A stretch of DNA of 5,685 bases from assembly GCA_029945495.1 (NCBI GenBank), contig JAQSCR010000021.1, positions 1 through 5,685 of the forward strand, given 5' to 3'. The DNA is from Pseudolabrys sp. (GTDB taxonomy: Bacteria > Pseudomonadota > Alphaproteobacteria > Rhizobiales > Xanthobacteraceae). The position numbers were made by a program, and so were the translations under genes. The notes under the pieces are model-generated. The model was given only the letters and a program-made list of their open reading frames with translations. It did no database searches and was not told the origin of the DNA. Positions within the stretch are counted from its first letter, which is position 1; every line of letters starts with the position of its first letter. Below are positions 1 to 5,231 of this stretch, one piece after another.

Positions 1-32
1 GATCGAGTAAATTTTCACAGTCTCAAATCAAT

Positions 33-58
33 GCGCCGCGGCTTTAGGGCCGCGGCGC
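33..58. repeat. Perfect 10-bp GC-only hairpin upstream of the RidA-family gene
   Basis: The arms at 33-42 (GCGCCGCGGC) and 49-58 (GCCGCGGCGC) are exact reverse complements around a 6-nt loop (tttagg). Each arm also contains the self-palindrome GCCGCGGC (35-42 and 49-56), so the element is both a direct and an inverted repeat. There is no T-run on its right side, so it is not a classical intrinsic terminator for rightward transcription. On the minus strand it is followed by a moderately AT-rich stretch (1-32). It lies only a few bases before the ribosome binding site, so it could be a 5'-leader stem or the end of an unseen gene to the left. The structure is certain; its function is not. Confidence 0.6.
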
Positions 59-64
59 GAACGC

Positions 65-73
65 GAGGGGGAG
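65..73 (+). promoter_or_regulatory. Ribosome binding site setting the ATG start at 78
   Basis: A strong purine-rich Shine-Dalgarno stretch (GAGGGGGAG) ends four bases before the ATG at 78-80. A TTG directly upstream at 75-77 is in frame, but it would sit only one base from the purine run. The ATG is therefore the better start. Confidence 0.75.
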
Positions 74-77
74 ATTG

Positions 78-488
78 ATGGCCGCGGACATCAAGATTTT
101 CAATCCCGATACGCTCGGCAAGCCGCTCGGCCAATATTCGCAGATCACCCGCGTCAAGGCCTCGGAATTTGTCTTCATCGCCGGCCAGTTGGCGGCTGAC
201 AAAGCCGGCAACGTCGTTGGCGCCGACGACTTCGACGCGCAATGCGTCCAGGTGTTCGGCAATATAGAAGCCGCGCTGAAGTCGGTCGGCGGCGGCTGGG
301 GCAATGTCGTGCAGTTCACCACCTATCTGGTGCATTCGCAGGACATCCCGAAATTCATGACCTACCGCCTGCGCGAATTTCCCGGGATGTTTCCGAACGG
401 CGCCTATCCACCCAACACATTGTTGATGGTCGACCGGCTGGTGAAGGAGCCGTTCCTCGTCGAGGTTCAGGCCATGGCCGCGATCTAG
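78..488 (+). CDS. RidA (YjgF/YER057c/UK114) family protein lacking the canonical catalytic arginine
   Basis: This is a 136-residue protein, the usual size for the trimeric cytosolic Rid family. Archetypal RidA hydrolyses reactive enamine/imine intermediates such as 2-aminoacrylate. Family landmarks are visible: an N-terminal strand followed by YSQ (20-22), the FIAGQL segment (33-38), the helix with NIEAALKSVGG (62-72), the VVQFTTYLV strand (77-85) and the C-terminal RL...FLVEVQAMA (120-134). In archetypal RidA an arginine (about position 105) in a P-x-R motif binds the substrate carboxylate. Here the matching motif reads YPPNT, with Asn113 in that place, so classical imine deaminase activity is doubtful and one of the less characterised Rid subfamilies is more likely. 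The gene stands alone on the plus strand and converges on atzH. Rid proteins often accompany nitrogen-compound catabolic genes (RutC in pyrimidine breakdown is one), which fits the neighbours, but sharing their pathway is inference. Confidence 0.9.
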   Translation: MAADIKIFNPDTLGKPLGQYSQITRVKASEFVFIAGQLAADKAGNVVGADDFDAQCVQVFGNIEAALKSVGGGWGNVVQFTTYLVHSQDIPKFMTYRLREFPGMFPNGAYPPNTLLMVDRLVKEPFLVEVQAMAAI

Positions 489-499
489 TCTCTTTAGTT

Positions 500-548
500 G
501 CGCATGATCTTGTCCGAAAACCGGTCCCCACTTTTCGGGATCATGCGC
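500..548. repeat. 49-bp mosaic palindromic intergenic repeat, probable bidirectional terminator
   Basis: The outer arms GCGCATGATC (500-509) and GATCATGCGC (539-548) pair perfectly. The inner arms CCGAAAA (514-520) and TTTTCGG (532-538) also pair, with four unpaired bases (510-513) on the left and a short central loop. The element fills nearly all of the space between the convergent ridA-like and atzH genes, and its last base is part of the atzH stop codon (550-548). I recognise this palindrome from memory as a multicopy intergenic element of Bradyrhizobium-like genomes, similar in style to the RIME elements of rhizobia; this was not checked. The position between two 3' ends fits transcript termination or 3'-end protection for both genes. 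Confidence 0.8.
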
Positions 549-934
549 TACTTCGGCGGGTCGATCAGGCTGACGTGGGCGGCGACGACGCGCCAGCCTT
601 CCGGGAATCGCACCCAGGTCTGCATCTGCCGGCCGATCTTGCCGGCCGCCGACGGGCGTTCGTACAAAGTCGACGCGGTGGCGAAGTCGCGGCCATAGGT
701 CGTAATCACCGTCTGCGAAATGGTGCGGCCGAGACCGACCGGCGAGCGCGCGACGCGGAACGATTTGATCGCGTCATAGCCGTAAAGGTTTTCATTGGCG
801 CCGTAGCGCACGGTGCGCTTGTCGTCGCGGAACATGCTGTTGAGCGCGTCGACGTCGTTATTCACCAGCGCCACTTCGTAGGCATCGAAGGCTTTGCGCA
901 CCTCGGCCACGACCTCCGGCAGGTCGACTTCCAT
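548..934 (-). CDS. atzH: AtzH-like (DUF3225) NTF2-fold protein, candidate decarboxylating amidohydrolase
   Basis: This 128-residue protein belongs to the DUF3225 branch of the NTF2/SnoaL fold, which also includes HpxZ of oxalurate catabolism. In Pseudomonas sp. ADP, AtzH is proposed to convert 1,3-dicarboxyurea to allophanate. Mutagenesis there pointed to Tyr22 and Arg46; here Tyr19 and Arg43 have the same 24-residue spacing, so the active site appears intact. Other family features are the N-terminal helix with FDAYEVALVNNDVDAL (16-31), the VRYG strand and the C-terminal QTWVRFPEGWRVVAAHVS strands. No signal peptide is visible, so it should be cytosolic. It is last in the minus-strand block, 18 bp after atzE, with a Shine-Dalgarno CGGAGA at 942-947. 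The family call is firm; the exact substrate here is unknown because atzD and atzF are not in the window. Confidence 0.88.
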   Translation of the reverse strand: MEVDLPEVVAEVRKAFDAYEVALVNNDVDALNSMFRDDKRTVRYGANENLYGYDAIKSFRVARSPVGLGRTISQTVITTYGRDFATASTLYERPSAAGKIGRQMQTWVRFPEGWRVVAAHVSLIDPPK

Positions 935-952
935 TTCCGTTTCTCCGTTGAA

Positions 953-2338
953 TTACAGCTGCGGCCGCGGCGCGACGACCGCGCCCATTTGCTCCAGCGC
1001 GAAGGCGACGCGCAAGGCGATATCCTCGCGCCAAGGCGCGGCGATGATCTGCAGGCCGATCGGCAAAGGCTTGAGCGCGACCGGCACCGCCACCACCGGC
1101 AGGCCGATGAAGGAGATCGGCTGGGTGTAGAGGCCCATATTCGCCCGCACCGGCATGTCGACGCCGTCGAGCGTGAAGTTTTGCTGGCCGAGTTTGGGCG
1201 CGGTGACCGGCGTCGCCGGCGCCAAGATCACGTCGCAGTCCTTGAACAAAGCGAGCACCTGCTCGCGATACCAGCGGCGGAAAATCTGCGCCTTCACCAC
1301 CAAGGTCGCCGGCACCATAGCGGCGGCGATCAGCCGGTCGCGCACCGCCGGATCGAAATCATTGGCTTGTTTGCGCAAGCGATCGAGATGCAGCGCCGCA
1401 CCTTCCGTGCAGGTGATGACGTACGCCGCCGCGCGGGCGCGCGCGGCCTCTGGGATCTCGATGGTGCGCGCATTGAGCGTCTTGGCGACGCCGTCGAGCG
1501 CGCCCAAGGCTTCGGGCGATGCGCCCTTGCGGAAATAGCCGCCGGCCACCGCGATGCGCAGACCGTCGAGGCCGCGATCGAGAAACGGCAAGGTCGATTC
1601 CTTCGGACGATCGACGCAAGCAGCATCGTCGGCGTCGGTGCCCTGCATCACGTCATAACTGACGCTAAGATCGCGCACCGAGCGCGCGAACGGCCCGAGA
1701 TGATCGAGGCTGGCGACGAAGGGAAACGTGCGCGCTCGCGTCAGCCGGCCATAGGTCGGCTTCAGGCCGAAAATGCCGCACAGCGACGACGGCACCCTGA
1801 TCGAACCGTTGGTGTCGGAGCCGAGCGCGATCGGCACCAGGCCGCCGCCGACCGCCGCGCCCGAGCCGCCGGACGACCCGCCGGTCATGCGCGTGACGTC
1901 GTGCGGATTGCGCGAAGGACCGTCATGCACGTTTTCGCCGGTGAAGTCGTAGGCGTACTCGCCCATGTTGAGCGCGCCAACCAGCACCGCGCCGGCGGCT
2001 TCCATGCGCGCGATCAGTTCGGCGTCGCGCTTGGCGGGCGCATGCGCGCGGTTGATCTTCGACCCGGCGACGGTGGCGAGGCCTTCGATATCGAACAAGT
2101 TCTTGACCGCGAAGGGCACGCCGGCGAGCGGCAGCTTGGCTTTGTCGGGTGAAGCATCGATCGCCTTGGCGCGCGCGCGGGCGCGTTCAGCCGTGACGGC
2201 AGTGAAGGCGTTCAGCGCCGGATTGCGCGCGGCGATGACAGCGAGCGCGGCATCGACGACCGACAGCGCGCTCACTTTGTCCGAGGCAACCGCCTGCGCG
2301 ATCTCCGACCCGGTCGACCAGGTGAAATTGGTGCTCAT
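953..2338 (-). CDS. atzE: AtzE-family amidase (1-carboxybiuret hydrolase/HpxY-like), amidase-signature enzyme
   Basis: This 461-residue cytosolic amidase-signature enzyme is full length for the AtzE family. The Ser-cisSer-Lys triad is complete: Lys79 in VPFAVKNLFD, cis-Ser155 in the GGSSGGS motif (153-159) and nucleophile Ser179 in GSDTNGSIRVP (173-183). The 24-residue spacing between the two serines is the family standard. AtzE of Pseudomonas sp. ADP deaminates 1-carboxybiuret; the related HpxY lies in the hpxWXYZ oxalurate-utilisation cluster of Klebsiella; GatA is a more distant relative. The gene starts 3 bp after the atzG stop, with an AAGG ribosome binding site inside atzG (2347-2350), which implies translational coupling and fits an AtzE-AtzG complex. 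The AtzG partner upstream and AtzH downstream make AtzE/HpxY much likelier than GatA or a generic amidase. Substrate unknown; an N-carboxy-amide or ureido acid is plausible. Confidence 0.92.
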   Translation of the reverse strand: MSTNFTWSTGSEIAQAVASDKVSALSVVDAALAVIAARNPALNAFTAVTAERARARAKAIDASPDKAKLPLAGVPFAVKNLFDIEGLATVAGSKINRAHAPAKRDAELIARMEAAGAVLVGALNMGEYAYDFTGENVHDGPSRNPHDVTRMTGGSSGGSGAAVGGGLVPIALGSDTNGSIRVPSSLCGIFGLKPTYGRLTRARTFPFVASLDHLGPFARSVRDLSVSYDVMQGTDADDAACVDRPKESTLPFLDRGLDGLRIAVAGGYFRKGASPEALGALDGVAKTLNARTIEIPEAARARAAAYVITCTEGAALHLDRLRKQANDFDPAVRDRLIAAAMVPATLVVKAQIFRRWYREQVLALFKDCDVILAPATPVTAPKLGQQNFTLDGVDMPVRANMGLYTQPISFIGLPVVAVPVALKPLPIGLQIIAAPWREDIALRVAFALEQMGAVVAPRPQL

Positions 2339-2341
2339 GGT

Positions 2342-2524
2342 TCAGGCCTTGAAAATCGGCGCCGGCTCGGCTTCGTCCAGCAGCGGAAATTCCGCGACCG
2401 TGGCGGCGTGCCGCAGCGTGACCTCGAGATTGGCCTTGACCGACGCCTGCCAGGCCGGGTCGAGCGGCAGATCGAGCGCCGCGGCAGCGGCGGCGATGAA
2501 TTCGTCGAGCGGGGGGCTGGACAT
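2342..2524 (-). CDS. atzG: AtzG-like small subunit (DUF4089) of the AtzE amidase
   Basis: This 60-residue protein is mostly two predicted helices, with the DUF4089 pattern: LDEFIAAAAAALDLPLDPAW near the N-terminus, VKANLEVTLRHAA in the middle and EFPLLDEAEPAPIFKA at the end. AtzG is related to GatC of the tRNA amidotransferase; in Pseudomonas sp. ADP it is structural, supporting AtzE folding and the AtzEG heterotetramer rather than catalysis. HpxX is the equivalent in the oxalurate cluster. The ATG at 2524 has a good Shine-Dalgarno (AGAGGA, 2530-2535) five bases upstream. It is the first gene of the atzG-atzE-atzH set, 88 bp downstream of tcuB. The gene is small, but the family match, gene order and spacing make it secure. 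Confidence 0.9.
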   Translation of the reverse strand: MSSPPLDEFIAAAAAALDLPLDPAWQASVKANLEVTLRHAATVAEFPLLDEAEPAPIFKA

Positions 2525-2612
2525 GGAAATCCTCTACAGTTGGCCGACAATGCTCAGTCTAGATGCAAATTTGAAGCCAAAAATAGTCCCGGCCGGCAAT
2601 AGCCGCCCCACC
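2525..2612 (-). other. 88-bp tcuB-atzG intergenic region
   Basis: This gap is richer in A and T than its coding neighbours, particularly around 2555-2590, and contains the atzG ribosome binding site (2530-2535) and a small palindrome CAAATTTG (2566-2573). It is large enough for a separate promoter for atzGEH. I looked for -35/-10 pairs with 16-18 bp spacing on the minus strand and found none convincing. No clear terminator hairpin with a T-run follows tcuB either. Whether atzGEH is cotranscribed with tcuAB remains open. Confidence 0.4.
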
Positions 2613-3719
2613 CTACTCCACAAACGCCGCGGTGCGCTTGTCGCGGGCATATTTCACCAACGCAAGATAACGATACAGCCCGTGCACGAATTTGCCGTAT
2701 GGCAGGCTGAGGAACAACCCCAGCACGACGCCGAGATGCAGCGCGAGCAGGATGCCCATCGCGCCGCTGTCGCGCCACAGCATCAAGGCAAAACCGCTCA
2801 GACTGGTGAGAAACAGCATGGCGATGAACGCGGTGTCCATGCCCTGGCGCTGCGTATCGACCAGAACGGCGTCGCGCTTCCGCGCCAGCACGAACAGGCC
2901 GGCCGGCCCGACAAGCAAGCCAAGGCCGCCGACAATGCCGAGCAGCACCGGCAGGCTCGCGAGCGTATAAGGCGCGCGCCAACCGAAGCCGTAATGATAG
3001 ACGGTCGCCACTGAGGTTGCGGCAAAGCAGAACAGGAAGCCGTAGAAGGTGAAGTGGTGGAAGATACGCCGTCGCGCCGACGGCTTTTCGCTTTCGCTGG
3101 TGCAGCCGCCGCCGCCACCGCCGAGATAGCGCAAATGCGCGGCGTCACCGGTCGCCTGCCCGATCGCCTGCGCGTCGGCGCTGCCGTTGATGTCGCGCCA
3201 GAAGGCACGCAGGCCGACGGCGAGCGCGGCAATGGCGTAGAGGAACACCGCGCCGAATAAAGCCACCATCGCATTGTGCGGCATGACTTTATAGAAGTCG
3301 CCGGCGTTCGGTGAGAACAACAGCGCCGGATCGCGCAGCGCAACAAAGCCGACGATAAAGCCGGCGACGCTCGCCGCCGTCAGCAGCGTGATAGTGAGAC
3401 CGTTGCGGGCAAAGGCCGGCGCGAAAGCGCGCGGCCAGGCATAATGCGCGTAGGAATCATTGCGCACCTTGGCCAGCGCCGCCGGCACATTGACGTTGAA
3501 TTCGTGCGGCGGCGAATATTGGCAATCGGTATAGCAGGCGCCGCATTGGTGGCAGAGATGGCTAAGATAATTGAGGTCGGCATCGGCAAAGGTGCGGCGC
3601 ATTTCCATCGCCGGAAATACCGCGCACAGGCCCTCGCAATAGCGGCAGGCATTGCAGATCGTCATCAGCCGGTCGGCTTCGACCAAGGCGCCGGCGCGCT
3701 GCGTCTCAGTTACGGGCAT
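2613..3719 (-). CDS. tcuB: TcuB-like membrane iron-sulfur protein (tricarballylate utilisation, CitB family)
   Basis: This 368-residue protein is close to the size of Salmonella TcuB, which takes electrons from reduced TcuA and passes them to the membrane electron-transport chain. The N-terminus has two CxxCxxCxxxC motifs (Cys22/25/28/32 and Cys56/59/62/66), as for two [4Fe-4S] clusters. About six hydrophobic helices follow, near 107-127, 149-170, 222-243, 252-279, 294-315 and 321-341. Histidines at 221-222, 242, 328 and 346 lie in or at the edges of these helices and could bind haem or quinone. A linker carries six glycines and a cysteine (200-206), a family hallmark. The ATG at 3719 is preferred over a TTG eight codons upstream because of a well-placed Shine-Dalgarno. 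It overlaps tcuA by 14 bp, so coupling is expected. The C-terminal half of CobZ (precorrin-3B synthase) is an alternative relative, but no cobalamin gene is nearby. Confidence 0.88.
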   Translation of the reverse strand: MPVTETQRAGALVEADRLMTICNACRYCEGLCAVFPAMEMRRTFADADLNYLSHLCHQCGACYTDCQYSPPHEFNVNVPAALAKVRNDSYAHYAWPRAFAPAFARNGLTITLLTAASVAGFIVGFVALRDPALLFSPNAGDFYKVMPHNAMVALFGAVFLYAIAALAVGLRAFWRDINGSADAQAIGQATGDAAHLRYLGGGGGGCTSESEKPSARRRIFHHFTFYGFLFCFAATSVATVYHYGFGWRAPYTLASLPVLLGIVGGLGLLVGPAGLFVLARKRDAVLVDTQRQGMDTAFIAMLFLTSLSGFALMLWRDSGAMGILLALHLGVVLGLFLSLPYGKFVHGLYRYLALVKYARDKRTAAFVE

Positions 3720-5100
3720 GCTTGGCCGCTCCCTCGCCGGCAATGCGGCCGAACACCGCGCCGATGGTCATGCCGATGCCGGCGAGATAACCCTTGCCCA
3801 GCACATTTCCCGCCATGATCTCGCCGGCGGCAAACATGTTGGCGGCGGTCTTGCCATTGGCGAGCACCATGCGCGACTCCTCGTTCACCCGCACGCCGAG
3901 ATAGGTGAAGGTGATGCCGGGGCGCAGCGGATAGGCGTAATAAGGCGGCTTGTCGAGCTTACGCGCCCAGTGGCTTTTCGGGATCGCCAGGCCGGACGTC
4001 GCGCAATCGTCGAGCACGGTGTGATCGAAGGTGCCGGGCCGCACCGCGGTATTGAAGTCGGCAACGGTTTTTTCCAGCGCGGCGGCATTGAGCTGAAGCT
4101 TGCCGGCGAGTTCGCCGATGGTCGAGGCCTGCACCGCCGGAAAGATCGACGGCATGAACATGTGGATCGATTGCGAATCGACGATGGAATAGCCGATCTG
4201 GTCCGGCTGTTGCGCGATCAAGCGGCCCCAGATCGCGTAGCGCTTCGGCCAGGTCTCCTCGCCTTCGTCATAAAAGCGTTGCGCGTTGCGGTTGACCATG
4301 ATGCCGAACACGACGCTGTCGAGCCTTGTCGCGATGCCGCCGTCGAATTTCGGCGCGCGCGCGTCGATGGCGACCGCGTGGCATTGCGTCGGATCGCCGA
4401 CCGGCATCACGCCGTTGTCGAGCAGCATGCGCAGCACGTCGCCGCGATTATAGGGCGTGCCGCGAATGAGGAAGTTGTCGGCGGCGTCGCCCCAGTGCTG
4501 CTTCAACCATTCGATGTTGGCCTCGAAACCGCCGGCGGCGGCGACGAACGTATGGCCGCGCACCTGCCGCGGCTGGCCTTGATATTGAATCGTCGCCGCC
4601 GTGAAGAAGCCGTCCTCGATGGTCAGCGCGGTCACCGGCGCATCGTTGAGACAGACGACGCCGAGCGCCTCGGCCTGGCGATAGAGCGCATTCAACATGC
4701 CACGGCCGCCGCCGAGGAAAAACGCATTGGTCTTACCGAGCGACAGCGTACCGCCGAGCGGCGGCTGGAACAGAACGCCCTGCTTGTTCATCCACGGGAT
4801 CAGTTCGTGCGAGCGCGCGATGGTGAGCTGCGCCAGTGCCTTGTCGGTCTCACCGCCGGTGACGCGATAAAGATCGTCGAGGAACTCGGCCGGGTCGTAA
4901 GGCCCGGTCATGGTCGGCGCGCTGCCGTCATGGGCGCAGCGCAGGTTGCGGGTGTGGCGCGTGTTGCCGCCGCGATAAAACGCCGGCGCGGCCTCGAGCA
5001 CAATCACCGAGCGGCCGGCGCGCGCCGCGGTGATGGCGGCGCACAAAGCGGCGTTGCCGCCGCCGGCCACCACCACATCGTAAGTTTCATCGAAGGGCAT
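3706..5100 (-). CDS. tcuA: TcuA-like FAD-dependent dehydrogenase (tricarballylate dehydrogenase family)
   Basis: This 464-residue flavoprotein is of the succinate dehydrogenase/fumarate reductase class (FAD_binding_2) and full length for TcuA. TcuA oxidises tricarballylate to cis-aconitate using FAD, with TcuB reoxidising the flavin. Visible motifs are the N-terminal dinucleotide fold YDVVVAGGGNAALCAA (7-22) ending at Glu36, the TcuA-type GGNTRHTRNLR segment (44-54), AAGGFEAN in the capping region, and C-terminal GITFTYLG (395-402), AAGE (424-427) and GRIAG with Arg452. Phe398 stands where fumarate reductases have a substrate-binding histidine (HTMGG). The ATG at 5100 is the only plausible start, since no start codon lies between it and the in-frame stop at 5199-5197; its ribosome binding site is weak. 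No export signal is present, so it is cytosolic. The N-terminal half of CobZ is an alternative homologue. The substrate may differ from tricarballylate given the amidase neighbours. Confidence 0.87.
   Translation of the reverse strand: MPFDETYDVVVAGGGNAALCAAITAARAGRSVIVLEAAPAFYRGGNTRHTRNLRCAHDGSAPTMTGPYDPAEFLDDLYRVTGGETDKALAQLTIARSHELIPWMNKQGVLFQPPLGGTLSLGKTNAFFLGGGRGMLNALYRQAEALGVVCLNDAPVTALTIEDGFFTAATIQYQGQPRQVRGHTFVAAAGGFEANIEWLKQHWGDAADNFLIRGTPYNRGDVLRMLLDNGVMPVGDPTQCHAVAIDARAPKFDGGIATRLDSVVFGIMVNRNAQRFYDEGEETWPKRYAIWGRLIAQQPDQIGYSIVDSQSIHMFMPSIFPAVQASTIGELAGKLQLNAAALEKTVADFNTAVRPGTFDHTVLDDCATSGLAIPKSHWARKLDKPPYYAYPLRPGITFTYLGVRVNEESRMVLANGKTAANMFAAGEIMAGNVLGKGYLAGIGMTIGAVFGRIAGEGAAKHARN
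3729..3735 (-). promoter_or_regulatory. Ribosome binding site setting the tcuB start
   Basis: Read on the minus strand, this is GAGGGAG, nine bases before the ATG at 3719. The alternative upstream TTG at 3743-3741 precedes this motif and would put it inside the coding sequence. The site lies within the 3' end of tcuA. Confidence 0.7.
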
Positions 5101-5231
5101 GCCGGCTTCGCACTCGTTCCGGTACGCCGGCGCGCTACCAAGTTCGCCAGCTAACCATTTGATATCAAAGGCGCTATCGCTGCGGCCCCGGCGTGTTTAG
5201 CAACCTTAAGGGACCCCCGCAACAAGGTCGC
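5101..5231 (-). other. 131-bp intergenic region upstream of tcuA
   Basis: This gap separates tcuA from the upstream flavoprotein gene and holds the perfect palindrome at 5158-5169 and a smaller one, CCTTAAGG (5204-5211). It is the most likely site of a tcuA promoter. I could not name a -35/-10 pair with confidence, and there is no hairpin plus T-run ending the upstream gene. Confidence 0.45.
5158..5169. promoter_or_regulatory. Perfect 12-bp palindrome, candidate regulator-binding site
   Basis: TTTGATATCAAA is its own reverse complement and lies 58-69 bases upstream of the tcuA ATG, in an AT-rich patch of an otherwise GC-rich region. Size and symmetry suit a dimeric helix-turn-helix regulator, for example of the GntR type; a LysR-type regulator is also possible, since Salmonella TcuR belongs to that family. 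No regulator gene is visible in the window. The palindrome is seen directly; an operator role is inference. Confidence 0.5.

Noticed and set aside
15..335. Minus-strand open frame opposite the RidA-family gene
   Set aside because: It overlaps a well-supported Rid coding sequence and its hairpin, and the product has no recognisable features.
242..2152. Long plus-strand open frame of 636 codons
   Set aside because: It runs antisense through atzH and most of atzE and across the palindromic repeat. Its product is rich in Arg, His, Asp and Ala with no recognisable domain, as expected for a shadow frame in GC-rich DNA.
2525..2612. Sigma-70-like promoter for atzG
   Set aside because: TTGGCT and TTGCCG could serve as -35 boxes, but no -10 hexamer stands at 16-18 bp from either.
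1965..3014. Plus-strand open frame of 349 codons
   Set aside because: It crosses the atzE start, atzG, the intergenic gap and the tcuB 3' end in antisense; low-complexity Ala/Ser/Arg product.
3720..3743. Longer tcuB form starting at a TTG
   Set aside because: The ATG at 3719 has a good Shine-Dalgarno at proper spacing, and the extra eight residues show no family feature.
3706..5100. CobZ (precorrin-3B synthase) as the identity of the TcuA/TcuB pair
   Set aside because: CobZ is homologous to both proteins, but it is a fusion found with cobalamin genes. Here the two are separate and no cob gene is near.
3652..5154. Long plus-strand open frame of 500 codons
   Set aside because: It is antisense to the whole TcuA-like gene, whose minus-strand product has clear FAD motifs. 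The plus-strand product has shadow-type composition and no family resemblance.
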